Source: Bifidobacterium pluvialisilvae
GTDB taxonomy: Bacteria; Actinomycetota; Actinomycetes; Actinomycetales; Bifidobacteriaceae
DNA length: 64,000 nt
Reading direction: 5' to 3'
Assembly (NCBI RefSeq): GCF_019331695.1
Contig: NZ_JAHBBI010000009.1
Location: 1 to 64,000 of the forward strand
Shown here piece by piece: positions 17,492-25,796 of the stretch. Every line of letters starts with the position of its first letter. Positions within the stretch are counted from its first letter, which is position 1. Made by a program: the position numbers and the translations under genes. The notes under the pieces are model-generated. The model ran no database searches. It saw nothing but the letters and a program-made list of their open reading frames with translations, and was not told the origin of the DNA.

Positions 17492-17868
17492 ACTTCACCT
17501 CCGCAAGACCACGATTCCCTCCCCATGGTACCCGGACCGATTGGCACGATTGCGAAGACGATGGAAAGGTCTAACTCCATGTTCTGGGGTGTTCAACAGC
17601 CATATCCGGAGTATCGGCGCAGCAAAGACAATGGTTCATACTGCCGATATCGCCCAATAAAGCCCCAGAACTCTAAGATAGCTGTTCCAGGAACGCCGGA
17701 ATCGCCCCAGAAGTCAAAGATTGCCCATGTATACCCACATATATGAGGCGTCCGGCCGCCCGGAACCCGTCGAGCGGGGCGCAACAGCCCCGAACATCGC
17801 GCAAAACTTGCGTAATGAAGTGACGTGGCCCACACCACGAATCGAACATACGTGCCACAATGGGCGGC
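17492..17868. other. Intergenic region with short repeats
   Basis: A 377-bp gap between divergent genes. GTTCTGGGG (17582-17590) and CCCCAGAAC (17665-17673) are inverted copies 74 bp apart. CCCCAGAACTCTAAGATAGC is followed about 45 bp later by the similar CCCCAGAAGTCAAAGATTGC. No convincing gene is present. CACAAT (17856-17861) is a candidate -10 for the downstream kinase. Confidence 0.4.
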
Positions 17869-20613
17869 ATGAGTGATTTGACTGCGCTGAATCTGGAACC
17901 GGGTAGCCTCGTCGGCGGATACACGCTGATCTCCCGCCTCGGCGGGGGCGCCATGGGCTCCGTATGGCGGGTCAAGGACGACGGCGGCAACATCTACGCC
18001 ATGAAGATCCTGCGTGATTCGTTGAACGACGACGGGGACGACGCCGCGAACGACGGGCCGGCCGTCGGCGGCAAGGACAACGCGGCCACCGCCCGCGAGC
18101 GCCTGCGTCGCGAGGCCGCGGCGCTGCGACGGGTGAACCATCCCGGCGTCTGCCAGATCGCGGACATGGAATTGGACGATTCGGTGGCGTTCATCGTGAC
18201 CGAGCTCATCGAGGGCAAGAACCTGCGCGTCGACGTGTCGGAGAACGGCCGGTATGAGGCCGACGACCTGGTGAGGCTGACGCGCAAGCTCATCGACGCG
18301 GTGCGTGCGGTGCATCATGCGGGAATCATCCACCGCGACATCAAGCCGACGAACGTGATGATCTCGCGTACGGGGCCGGTACTGGTGGATTTCGGCATCG
18401 CCATGGGCGAGGGCGAGAGCCATGTGACCCGCACCGGCCTGGTGATGGGCACGCCGGGGTTCATCGCGCCGGAGATCATCGATGGGGCCGAGTCGGACGA
18501 GCAGACGGACTGGTGGAGCACGGCGGCGGTGCTGGCGTTCGCGGCCACGGGACGGCCGGTGTTCGGCACGAGCCCGATGATGGCGGTGCTGGAGCGCGCG
18601 GCGACCGGCCACGCGAATCTTGCGGGATTGCCGCAGCGCACGACCGCGGCGTTCCGCAGTGCGCTCGACCCCAAGAGGGAGAACCGGTGCACGCCCGAGG
18701 AGCTGCTGCAGGTCATCGAGCAGGACGCGTTGGCGCCGGAACTGTGGCGCGGCGCGGTTGCCGGCGCCGGCACGGCCGGAACCGGACTGATCGGGGAGGC
18801 GAAACCGCTGGCAAGACCGCTCGCCGGCACGGGCGCGGCCGCGCCGCCGTCGGAGCCGGGCGGAACGACGGGAGATGGGGTGGTGCGCCCTTTTGGAAGA
18901 AGCTCTTCCCAGGCCGTTGACCGGACAGATGCCGGGCCCGGATCGAACGCGGACCCGGACCATCGTCCCGAGGACCCCGAGAATCCACGATCCATGTGGC
19001 GCGGATTGGATGAACGCCGCGCCGCCACCACACAGCTGATCGACGTCTCCACGCCGACGAGCGCCGCCGGCAACCCGCTGGACAAGCCGGTGGCGCTCGC
19101 CGGGCAGACCCGAGGCGTGCCCGTAGCGCCGCGGATGGCGGGAAACGTGGCGGGGGCCGAGACGTCGGCCATTGCCGCGCCATCAAACCTCGCCATGCCG
19201 TCACTGCATGCGCCGACCTTGGCCGCGGACGCAGCCGAAGCGGCCGCCACGCAGGCCATCACGACGGCGTCGGCCGGTCCGACCGGCACCGCGATGCTAC
19301 CGAACATCCCATACGCCACCCATGCCCGGCACCGCGCCCCGCAGTCGTCACCGCGGCAGGCGATGCCACAACGCGTTCCCACGGAACCAGCCGCCGAGCC
19401 GGCCTCCGCCGCGCAGGACCCTGACGCACAGGCTACACAAACCCTGGCGCCACCGCCTTCGCCGAACGACATCGAGGCGACGCAGACGCTGAATCCCCCG
19501 GTCGCCGCCGGACCCGCTCCCGAACCGGACCAGCAGGCCACGCAGACCCTGGCGGCCCCGGCCATCCGTCCGCTCGGCAACGCCCAGCAGACGCGCATAC
19601 TCTCCGGCGTCACCGACCACGCCACCGCCGAACCCGCCGCCGGCCGTGTTGTGGAATCCCAGCCGGCCCCCGCCCGGCCCGCCTCGTTCCCGCAGCCGGA
19701 GGCCGACGCCACGAGCATCCTGCCGCCTTCGGGATCCATCCCCCGGGTGAGCAGCTCCGCCCCAACCACGGCGCCCCTGCCCGAACCGGAGGACGCGGCC
19801 TCCGACGACTTTCCCCCGGAACCAGCGCCGCCGGCAACCCCTCCGGCCCAGCCGGTGAACCCGGACGCCTACGTACCCGCCATGACCAGCTGGTACATGC
19901 AGCGCGGCCACACCCTCCTGTGCCTGCTGGCCGTGCCGCTGTGCCTGTTCGCCGCCAGCAAGCCCGCCGGCAGCCTCATCATCTCGACCGTCGTCCTGTG
20001 GCTGTTCACGGCCGCCGGCCTCTCCCGCCAGTCGCAGCTCATCCGCGAGGCCCGGCGCGGAGGACTGCGCAAAGGCACCGACAGCGCGCTCATCATCGCC
20101 TCCCTGCCATGGCATCTCGTCAAGGGCCTGGTGCTGAACCTCGCCCCCACGGCACTGATGATCGCCCTGTTCACTGCCCTGACCGCCGTCCTGTCGCTGG
20201 CGCTCGGCCTTCCCGACGCCACCGGCGACATCAGTCTCCTCGGCCTGACCATCCCCATCCCCCTGCTCGCCGGCAAACCGTTCTCGGCGTCGGGCATGAT
20301 GCTCGCGGTATGCATGGCGGCCGGCTGGTTCACCGCCGCACTCGGCCCGTACTCCCGATTCGCGCGCATCGGCGCCGGCCATCTGCGCGGATCGTACGGA
20401 GCCCCGTTCGTCATCGCCTCCCCCGTCAACCCCGTCAACCCCGCCGACGCCGACCAGTACGACGACCGGTACGACGAGACGGATCCCGCCCAGGCCGCCC
20501 AACGCCGCCAATGGACGCTCACCATACTGTGGACCATCCTCATCCTCGCCGGCATCGCCCTGCTCATCGCCGGCGACAGCGTGGACTGGTCCCCCATCAC
20601 CCTGGCCAACTAG
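17869..20613 (+). CDS. Ser/Thr protein kinase with C-terminal membrane domain
   Basis: A 914-residue Hanks-type kinase. The kinase domain (about 17-275) is complete: Gly loop LGGGAMGSVW, Lys46 in YAMKIL, catalytic HRDIKPTNV (Asp157), DFG (Asp174) and GTPGFIAPE. Residues 300-665 are a Pro/Ala/Thr-rich linker with repeated ATQTLAPP-like motifs, possible phospho-threonine sites for FHA partners. The C-terminus has about four hydrophobic segments (around 680-890) instead of the single helix and PASTA domains of PknB. The start is ATG 17869; CACAAT lies 7 nt upstream, so it may be leaderless. ATG 17860 is an alternative. Confidence 0.9.
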   Translation: MSDLTALNLEPGSLVGGYTLISRLGGGAMGSVWRVKDDGGNIYAMKILRDSLNDDGDDAANDGPAVGGKDNAATARERLRREAAALRRVNHPGVCQIADMELDDSVAFIVTELIEGKNLRVDVSENGRYEADDLVRLTRKLIDAVRAVHHAGIIHRDIKPTNVMISRTGPVLVDFGIAMGEGESHVTRTGLVMGTPGFIAPEIIDGAESDEQTDWWSTAAVLAFAATGRPVFGTSPMMAVLERAATGHANLAGLPQRTTAAFRSALDPKRENRCTPEELLQVIEQDALAPELWRGAVAGAGTAGTGLIGEAKPLARPLAGTGAAAPPSEPGGTTGDGVVRPFGRSSSQAVDRTDAGPGSNADPDHRPEDPENPRSMWRGLDERRAATTQLIDVSTPTSAAGNPLDKPVALAGQTRGVPVAPRMAGNVAGAETSAIAAPSNLAMPSLHAPTLAADAAEAAATQAITTASAGPTGTAMLPNIPYATHARHRAPQSSPRQAMPQRVPTEPAAEPASAAQDPDAQATQTLAPPPSPNDIEATQTLNPPVAAGPAPEPDQQATQTLAAPAIRPLGNAQQTRILSGVTDHATAEPAAGRVVESQPAPARPASFPQPEADATSILPPSGSIPRVSSSAPTTAPLPEPEDAASDDFPPEPAPPATPPAQPVNPDAYVPAMTSWYMQRGHTLLCLLAVPLCLFAASKPAGSLIISTVVLWLFTAAGLSRQSQLIREARRGGLRKGTDSALIIASLPWHLVKGLVLNLAPTALMIALFTALTAVLSLALGLPDATGDISLLGLTIPIPLLAGKPFSASGMMLAVCMAAGWFTAALGPYSRFARIGAGHLRGSYGAPFVIASPVNPVNPADADQYDDRYDETDPAQAAQRRQWTLTILWTILILAGIALLIAGDSVDWSPITLAN

Positions 20614-20783
20614 CAAGGCGGCCAGCAGACCCAACCAGCATGACCAATCAGCGGGGCACAGTTCACAAAGCGTGAATCATCACCTTTTATTTACCTCCCC
20701 TCGCTAGACTTCCCAAAGGATATTGCATAAGGGGACTGAAATCGCGCCGCGATAATCACGACCGTGAGGAGAACACCAAGCAC

Positions 20784-21773
20784 ATGGCGACGAACAAGAC
20801 CAACAGGACGAACAAGTCCAACCAGCCGGCGAACCGTTCCGGACGGAAGCCCACCAACCGCAAGGCCCGCGAGGCCGCGGAGGCGGCCGCGGCCAAGGCG
20901 CGCGAGGAGCAGGCGCGCAAGGACCGCCGCACGCAGACCATCATCGGCGCGGTCGTCGTCGCCATCGTCGTCGTATTGGTGGCGGTTATCGGATTCAACA
21001 TCTGGAAGTCGAACCATCCCACGCAGGACGCGGGCGAGCTCCAGGACGCCTGGTCGAAGGTCGAATCGGCCTCGCCGAAACCGGCCGGCGTCACCGAGAA
21101 GGGCGGCTTCCTCATTTCGAAGGACGGTCTGAACAAGCCGGTCAAGGGCGCACCCACCGTCGCCGTCTACATGGACTTCATGTGCCCGGGCTGCGGCGCC
21201 ATGGAACGTGCTCTGGGTGGCACGTACACGAGCCTCGTCGAGGCCGGTCAGATCAACATGGAGATTCATCCGATGAACTTCATGGACCGGTACTCCACCG
21301 ACGAATACTCCACGCGCGCCGGCAACGCGGCCATCATCATCGCCGAGAAGGACCCGACGCATCTGCTGCCGTTCATCACACGCATGTACGCCGAGGACTT
21401 CCAGCCGTCCGAGACCGACTACAAGCCCGTGACGAACGAGCAGATCAAGGCGCAGGCCGTCGCAGCGGGCGTCAAGGAGTCCGTCGCCGCCGAGGCCACC
21501 GCGAAGACGCCGAAGTACAAGACGTGGCTTTCCGCGATGAGCACGTACACGCCGCTGCGTCAGGAGCTGTGGAACACGCAGGGCCAGCTCAAGGGACAGA
21601 TGAGCACGCCGACGATCACCGTCAACGGCAAGTACTGGAACCGCAACGCCATCCCGACCGACACCGATCAGACCACGGCGTTCCTCAAGGCCATCGGCCT
21701 CGACGCCTCGTCCGTCGGCAAGGCCGGCAAGATGCCGTCCGTCGGCACCGACAAGGGCCCGCTGTACCCGTGA
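20784..21773 (+). CDS. Membrane-anchored DsbA-like thiol oxidoreductase
   Basis: A 329-residue protein. A basic/Ala-rich cytoplasmic tail (1-50) is followed by one membrane helix (51-72) and an extracytoplasmic thioredoxin-fold DsbA domain. The active site CPGC is at 134-137 in VYMDFMCPGCGAMERAL, and the cis-Pro loop is in MSTPTITVNGKYW. It probably forms or isomerises disulfides in exported proteins. The start is ATG 20784 with GAGGAG upstream. It lies 170 bp after the kinase gene in the same direction, probably with its own promoter. Confidence 0.92.
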   Translation: MATNKTNRTNKSNQPANRSGRKPTNRKAREAAEAAAAKAREEQARKDRRTQTIIGAVVVAIVVVLVAVIGFNIWKSNHPTQDAGELQDAWSKVESASPKPAGVTEKGGFLISKDGLNKPVKGAPTVAVYMDFMCPGCGAMERALGGTYTSLVEAGQINMEIHPMNFMDRYSTDEYSTRAGNAAIIIAEKDPTHLLPFITRMYAEDFQPSETDYKPVTNEQIKAQAVAAGVKESVAAEATAKTPKYKTWLSAMSTYTPLRQELWNTQGQLKGQMSTPTITVNGKYWNRNAIPTDTDQTTAFLKAIGLDASSVGKAGKMPSVGTDKGPLYP

Positions 21774-21844
21774 TCCGCTGATTTACGGGATCTGCGGGGA
21801 CGTATCTGCCCATCCTTCCGTAGCAGGCCCGCTTATCGACCGGG

Positions 21845-22727
21845 TTTGTGGGTCTACAAAAACGTACAAGACAACAAACCCCGCCCCTCATGGACGATTG
21901 GGCCCACGATCCCGTTCTCATCGGCCGGTTTTGTGGGTCTAATCGTTCATAAAGAGTTTTGTGGGTCTAGCGTATACGTGAGGCGGTAACAATCCCCCTC
22001 CTTGCGAACGTCTAGACCCACTTTCATATTTTCACGACCCGGCAGACCCACAACCCCAATCTCATCGGCCGGGGCCGGCAACATGGACTCCCCATGGCCC
22101 TTCCTACAATCCCGCTCTCATCCAATCCCGCCCTCATCGGCTGGTTTTGTGGGTCTAATCGTTCACGTCAATGATGTCCGGTCTCCATCTGGTCTCGGTG
22201 GACGGATTTGTGGGTCCGCCCAATCAGTTTCGTGGGTCCAATCCTTCGGTTTCGTGGGTCCAACCGATTACACGACGGATTTGTGGGTCCAAACTATTCA
22301 ATAATTGCAGGTCAATCCGCTCATAAAGAGCTTTGTGGGTCTGGCATATACGCGAGGAGGGGATTTTCATCGTCCTGACGTATGCATTAGACCCACTTTA
22401 TGATTACGACAATCGATGAGACCCACAAATCCTACCGTACGGGCCTATGATTCCAGATTTACGGCCTTCCAGACCCACAAATCCGTCAATCCCGCCGCGC
22501 ATTCACGGTCTGGAGAACGATTAAACCCACAAAACCCACGTCCGGACCCACAAGGTCGACCTCCGGACACACAAGACCAACAGCCGGACCCACAAGACCA
22601 ACAATCAGACCAGCAAAACCTACGTTCGGATTAGCAAGCCCACGTCCAGACCAACCAAGTCCACGTCCGCACTCCAGCGCCAACGTCCCGACCCACAAAC
22701 CCAACCTCCGGACCCACAAATCCAAGG
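21845..22727. repeat. Repeat D array 1: GTGGGTC / GACCCAC units
   Basis: About 1 kb without a gene between the DsbA-like gene and tRNA-Thr. The left half carries nine TTTGTGGGTCT-like copies in plus orientation, for example GTGGGTC at 22210, 22232, 22254 and 22283, plus inverted copies at 22014 and 22044. From 22390 the motif appears as GACCCAC. From 22545 to about 22731 it becomes a degenerate tandem of 21-bp units starting at 22545, 22566, 22587, 22608, 22629, about 22649, about 22669, 22690 and 22711. The region is thus a large imperfect inverted array. Function is unknown. Confidence 0.85.
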
Positions 22728-22743
22728 GGCCGTAGGGGCCGAT

Positions 22744-22772
22744 ATGACAATATTCCGACGTTTGGTTATACT
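22744..22772 (+). promoter_or_regulatory. Promoter of tRNA-Thr
   Basis: ATGACA (22744-22749), a 17-bp spacer and TATACT (22767-22772) form a near-consensus promoter. Transcription would begin around 22779, about 20 nt before the mature tRNA. Confidence 0.75.
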
Positions 22773-22799
22773 GGCCATCGTTCATGATTGCGTGAGCAT

Positions 22800-22873
22800 G
22801 CCTCCTTAGCTCAGATGGCCAGAGCGGCCGCCTTGTAAGCGGCAGGTCGTCGGTTCGATCCCGACAGGAGGCT
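22800..22873 (+). tRNA. tRNA-Thr (anticodon TGT)
   Basis: A 74-nt cloverleaf. The acceptor stem GCCTCCT / AGGAGGC has discriminator T. The D arm is TAGCTCAGATGGCCAGAGC. The anticodon stem GCCGC / GCGGC encloses loop CTTGTAA with anticodon TGT, and the T arm contains GGTTCGATCC. The CCA end is not encoded. Confidence 0.97.
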
Positions 22874-22936
22874 CCGAACGGCGGCCCGCCGGACGAACGC
22901 TGAACGATAACTGAAAAGAACGGAAAAAACGTCTGC

Positions 22937-22960
22937 GTGTTTTCGTTAACACGAGAACAC
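22937..22960. repeat. Hairpin after tRNA-Thr
   Basis: GTGTTTTCGT (22937-22946) and ACGAGAACAC (22951-22960) pair over 10 bp with one G-U and a TAAC loop. A run of six A precedes it, so on the minus strand it resembles a terminator; on the plus strand it lacks a T-run. It could also be an operator for the RNA gene that follows. Confidence 0.4.
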
Positions 22961-22999
22961 GCCGTGGATTTGCCTGCAGCGTACGAGTAATATGAGCAG

Positions 23000-23188
23000 T
23001 GATAACGCCCATATGGCGCATACGCAAAGGGGATTGAAAGACTTACCGCGAGTAAGGACTCAGGAGCTTCCCCCATCAATACAGCTTCTGAGAAACAGGG
23101 ACGGAGCATCCCCCAACCCGCTCCGTCTTCGAGAGAGGGACCGGAATCATCCCCCTTCTAAGCCGGTCCCTCTCTCATTTTTCTTTAT
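23000..23188 (+). ncRNA. Candidate small RNA with three C5-loop hairpins
   Basis: Four successive hairpins end in a T-run. H0: CTTAC / GTAAG (23042-23056). H1: CTCAGGAGCT (23059-23068) with AGCTTCTGAG (23083-23092), 10 bp with one G-U. H2: GACGGAGC (23100-23107) with GCTCCGTC (23120-23127), 8 bp. H3: GAGAGAGGGACCGG (23131-23144) with its complement (23163-23176), 14 perfect bp, followed by ATTTTTCTTT. The loops of H1, H2 and H3 each contain exactly CCCCC. TAATAT (22988-22993) is a candidate -10, with TGGATT 17 bp before it. Paired C-rich loops recall the actinobacterial 6C RNA class, but three loops with five C each differ from its description. Ends are estimates. Confidence 0.7.
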
Positions 23189-23190
23189 CT
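23131..23190 (+). terminator. Rho-independent terminator of the small RNA
   Basis: The 14-bp perfect stem H3 is followed at once by ATTTTTCTTT, giving a strong intrinsic terminator before the rpfB-like gene. Confidence 0.85.
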
Positions 23191-23317
23191 GACGGATTCC
23201 CTATCCGACGGAACGTTGGAAATGTGGGAATTTGGAGGCATCCGAAACATGCCCGAACCGGTTTAAGGCACAACCCATACAATGAGATGAGTATTGCGTG
23301 GATTTCGGGAGGATTTG

Positions 23318-24829
23318 ATGGCACGTCGATGGACCCCACAGCGATTCATGACGCTTCGGCGTATTCGTGTGGTGGCATGCGCCGTTGTAGTGACCGTGGC
23401 CTGCGTGGCGAGCTTTATCGTGGCCACGCATAAGACCGTGGCATTGGACGTGAACGGCAAGACCACCACGGTGCAGACGAACGCGATGAGCGTCGACCGC
23501 CTGCTGCAGGAGCAGCATGTCGACGTCAAGACCCACGACATCGTCAAGTCCACGTCGGGCAACGTGCTCAAGGACCATGCGGTCGTGACCGTGCAGAGCG
23601 CGTATCAGGCCACGGTGAACATCGAAGGGCAGGACGTGCCGTTCTGGACGGTCGCCACCAGCGCCGACCAGCTGCTCGGATTCTTCAAGGACAACGAGAA
23701 GGCCGCGTCCAAGGTCACGGTGAACATCAAAAACGTCTACAATCAGCTGACCGGCGGATTCGTCATCAACAGGAACGGCCCGGTGAAGGTCATCGCGGAC
23801 GGCAAGACCAGCGAGGTGCCGAACGGCAAGCTGCCCGCCGCGTCGATCCTTGACGCCAAGGGCATCGTGCTGGGCAAGGAGGACCGCGTCAGCGTCGGCG
23901 ACGACGGCAAGGAGACCGTGCTGCGCGTGCAGCGCGTGACCCATGGCGAGACGACGAAGACCGTGACGATCCCGTACGATACGCAGACCGTCGTCGATTC
24001 CAGCCTCGAACCCGGCGAGAAGGTCGTGCGTCAGCAGGGCCAGAACGGCGAGAAGAAGCAGACCTACAACACCACGTTCGTCGACGGCAAGGCGGAGACC
24101 GCAACGCTCATCAAGGAGCAGACCGTGAAGATGGCGCTGGATGAGATCATCGCCGTCGGACCGGATAAGCCGAAGCCCACGCAGTCGGCGTCGCCGAGCG
24201 AAAGCGCCAGCGGCGACTCATCGTCCGACGCCTCGAAGTCGCCGAGTGACAACCAGGGCACGGATTCCGACAAGACCTCGACCTCGACACCGAAGCCGAG
24301 CACGGGTGCGAGCACGGCGAAGCCCTCCCAGTCGGCCACGTCCAAGCCCACGCAGACGCAGAAGCCCACGCAGAAGCCGACCCAGAAACCGACCAGCAAG
24401 CCCACCACGCAGAAGCCCACGTCGAAACCGACCACGCAGAAGCCGACCCAAAAGCCCACGACCTCCAAGCCGAGCAGCAACAGCGGCTCCTCCAGCAGCA
24501 GTGGCAGTGGCCTGTGGCATCCCTCCCCGTCCGCCGCGCAGACCTACGCCCGTGGCGCCGCCGCCCAGCGCGGCTGGACCGGCAGCAACTGGACGAGTCT
24601 CGTGAACCTCTGGAACCGTGAATCCAGCTGGCTGTGGTATGCCCAGAACGCCTCCTCCGGCGCATACGGCATCCCGCAGTCGCTGCCCGGCAGCAAGATG
24701 GCCGCCTTCGGCGCCAACTGGCGCGACGACGCCTCCGTCCAGATCAACTGGGGTCTGGCGTACATCGCCGAAAGGTACGGCAGCCCGAATGCCGCATGGG
24801 CGCACTCCGAGAGCACCGGATGGTACTAA
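23318..24829 (+). CDS. RpfB-like G5 protein with transglycosylase domain
   Basis: A 503-residue exported cell-wall enzyme. One N-terminal membrane helix (about 18-36) is followed by DUF348 repeats (ALDVNGKTTTVQTNAMSVDRLL and later copies) and a G5 domain (about 185-270). A Pro/Thr/Lys/Gln repeat linker (QKPTQKPTSKPTTQKPT) spans about 290-385. The C-terminal 100 residues are a lysozyme-like lytic transglycosylase domain (LVNLWNRESSWLWYAQNASS, GAYGIPQS, INWGLAYIAERYG), with Glu in NRESSW the likely catalyst. The start is ATG 23318 with GGGAGG upstream. The order rpfB-rsmA-ispE is conserved in actinobacteria, supporting a resuscitation/peptidoglycan-remodelling role, though the catalytic domain is the bifidobacterial transglycosylase type. 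Confidence 0.9.
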   Translation: MARRWTPQRFMTLRRIRVVACAVVVTVACVASFIVATHKTVALDVNGKTTTVQTNAMSVDRLLQEQHVDVKTHDIVKSTSGNVLKDHAVVTVQSAYQATVNIEGQDVPFWTVATSADQLLGFFKDNEKAASKVTVNIKNVYNQLTGGFVINRNGPVKVIADGKTSEVPNGKLPAASILDAKGIVLGKEDRVSVGDDGKETVLRVQRVTHGETTKTVTIPYDTQTVVDSSLEPGEKVVRQQGQNGEKKQTYNTTFVDGKAETATLIKEQTVKMALDEIIAVGPDKPKPTQSASPSESASGDSSSDASKSPSDNQGTDSDKTSTSTPKPSTGASTAKPSQSATSKPTQTQKPTQKPTQKPTSKPTTQKPTSKPTTQKPTQKPTTSKPSSNSGSSSSSGSGLWHPSPSAAQTYARGAAAQRGWTGSNWTSLVNLWNRESSWLWYAQNASSGAYGIPQSLPGSKMAAFGANWRDDASVQINWGLAYIAERYGSPNAAWAHSESTGWY

Positions 24830-24833
24830 ATCG

Positions 24834-25796
24834 ATGACCGACACCGACAACACCGACATGCATAATCCCGACAGTCCCGATAATCACAACGGTCCCGAGA
24901 CCTCCGAGAACCACGGCGGGCTGCTCGGCGCGGCCGACATCCGCCGCATCGCGGCCGAGGCCGGCGTGACCCCCACCAAGAAGTTCGGTCAGAACTTCGT
25001 CATCGACCCGGGCACCGTGCGCCGCATAGCCCGCACGGCCGGGATCGGCGAAGGCAGCCGCGTCATGGAGGTCGGCCCGGGCCTGGGGTCGCTCACCCTC
25101 GCCATTCTCGAAACCGGCGCCACGCTGACGGCCGTGGAAATCGACCCGCCGCTGGCCGAGCGCCTGCCCGGGACCATCGCCGAGCGGATGCCCGAGGCCA
25201 CGGAACGTTTCAACGTCATCAACCGGGACGCGCTGAAGGTCTCCCCCGCCGACACCCCGGCCCTCGCCGAGACGGAATCGTTCACGCTGGTGGCCAACCT
25301 GCCGTACAATGTGGCCACGCCCATCATCATCACCCTGCTGGAGAAGTATCCGAATCTCGACGGCTTCGTGGTCATGGTGCAGAAGGAGGTCGCCGACCGT
25401 CTCACCGCCGGCCCCGGCTCGAAGATCTACGGCACGCCGTCGGTCAAGCTGCAGTGGTTCGGCACCGCCGAAAAGGCCGGGACCATCGGCCGCAACGTGT
25501 TCTGGCCGGCCCCGAACGTGGATTCCGCGTTGGTGAGGTTCACGCGCACGCGCACCGACCGCACCGAGGCCGATGCCGACCGCCGCAAGCGCACGTTCGC
25601 GCTGGTGGACGCCGCGTTCGCCCAGCGGCGCAAGACCCTGCACGCCGCGTTGAAGAAGCTCGTGCCGGCGGATGCGTTCGCGAGCGCCGGCATCGATCCG
25701 ACCGTGCGTGGCGAGACGCTGACCATCGACCGGTTCGCCGCCCTTGCCGACGCCGTCGCCGCCATGCGGACCGTAGGGACGGGAGCCGAATCATGA
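24834..25796 (+). CDS. rsmA: 16S rRNA dimethyladenosine transferase
   Basis: A 320-residue KsgA-type enzyme that dimethylates two adenosines near the 3' end of 16S rRNA using AdoMet. The order is a polar N-terminal extension (1-30), KKFGQNFVIDP, AdoMet motif EVGPGLGSLTLAI, acidic AVEIDPPLAERL, catalytic NLPYN and the C-terminal helical domain. The start is ATG 24834, 4 bp after the upstream stop. Its stop overlaps the ispE start by ATGA, so the two are translationally coupled. Confidence 0.96.
   Translation: MTDTDNTDMHNPDSPDNHNGPETSENHGGLLGAADIRRIAAEAGVTPTKKFGQNFVIDPGTVRRIARTAGIGEGSRVMEVGPGLGSLTLAILETGATLTAVEIDPPLAERLPGTIAERMPEATERFNVINRDALKVSPADTPALAETESFTLVANLPYNVATPIIITLLEKYPNLDGFVVMVQKEVADRLTAGPGSKIYGTPSVKLQWFGTAEKAGTIGRNVFWPAPNVDSALVRFTRTRTDRTEADADRRKRTFALVDAAFAQRRKTLHAALKKLVPADAFASAGIDPTVRGETLTIDRFAALADAVAAMRTVGTGAES

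Noticed and set aside
17593-18963. Antisense frame across the start of the kinase gene, including FDFWGDSGVPGTAILEFWGF
   Set aside because: The repeated FWG pattern only reflects the CCCCAGAA DNA repeats. The rest is antisense to the kinase.
22416-22634. 72-codon frame rich in DPQ repeats
   Set aside because: The frame is a translation of the 21-bp tandem repeat (7 codons per unit). It has no ribosome site.
21845-22727. CRISPR array
   Set aside because: The repeated unit is only 7-11 bp, appears in both orientations, spacers are related to each other rather than unique, and no cas genes are present.
23000-23188. Firm assignment to the 6C RNA class
   Set aside because: There are three C-loops with five C each instead of two loops with six or more, and no model search could be run. 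It is kept as an unnamed candidate.
24618-24833. 72-codon upstream extension of rsmA
   Set aside because: It overlaps the transglycosylase domain of the preceding gene in another frame. ATG 24834, 4 bp after that stop, is the natural start.
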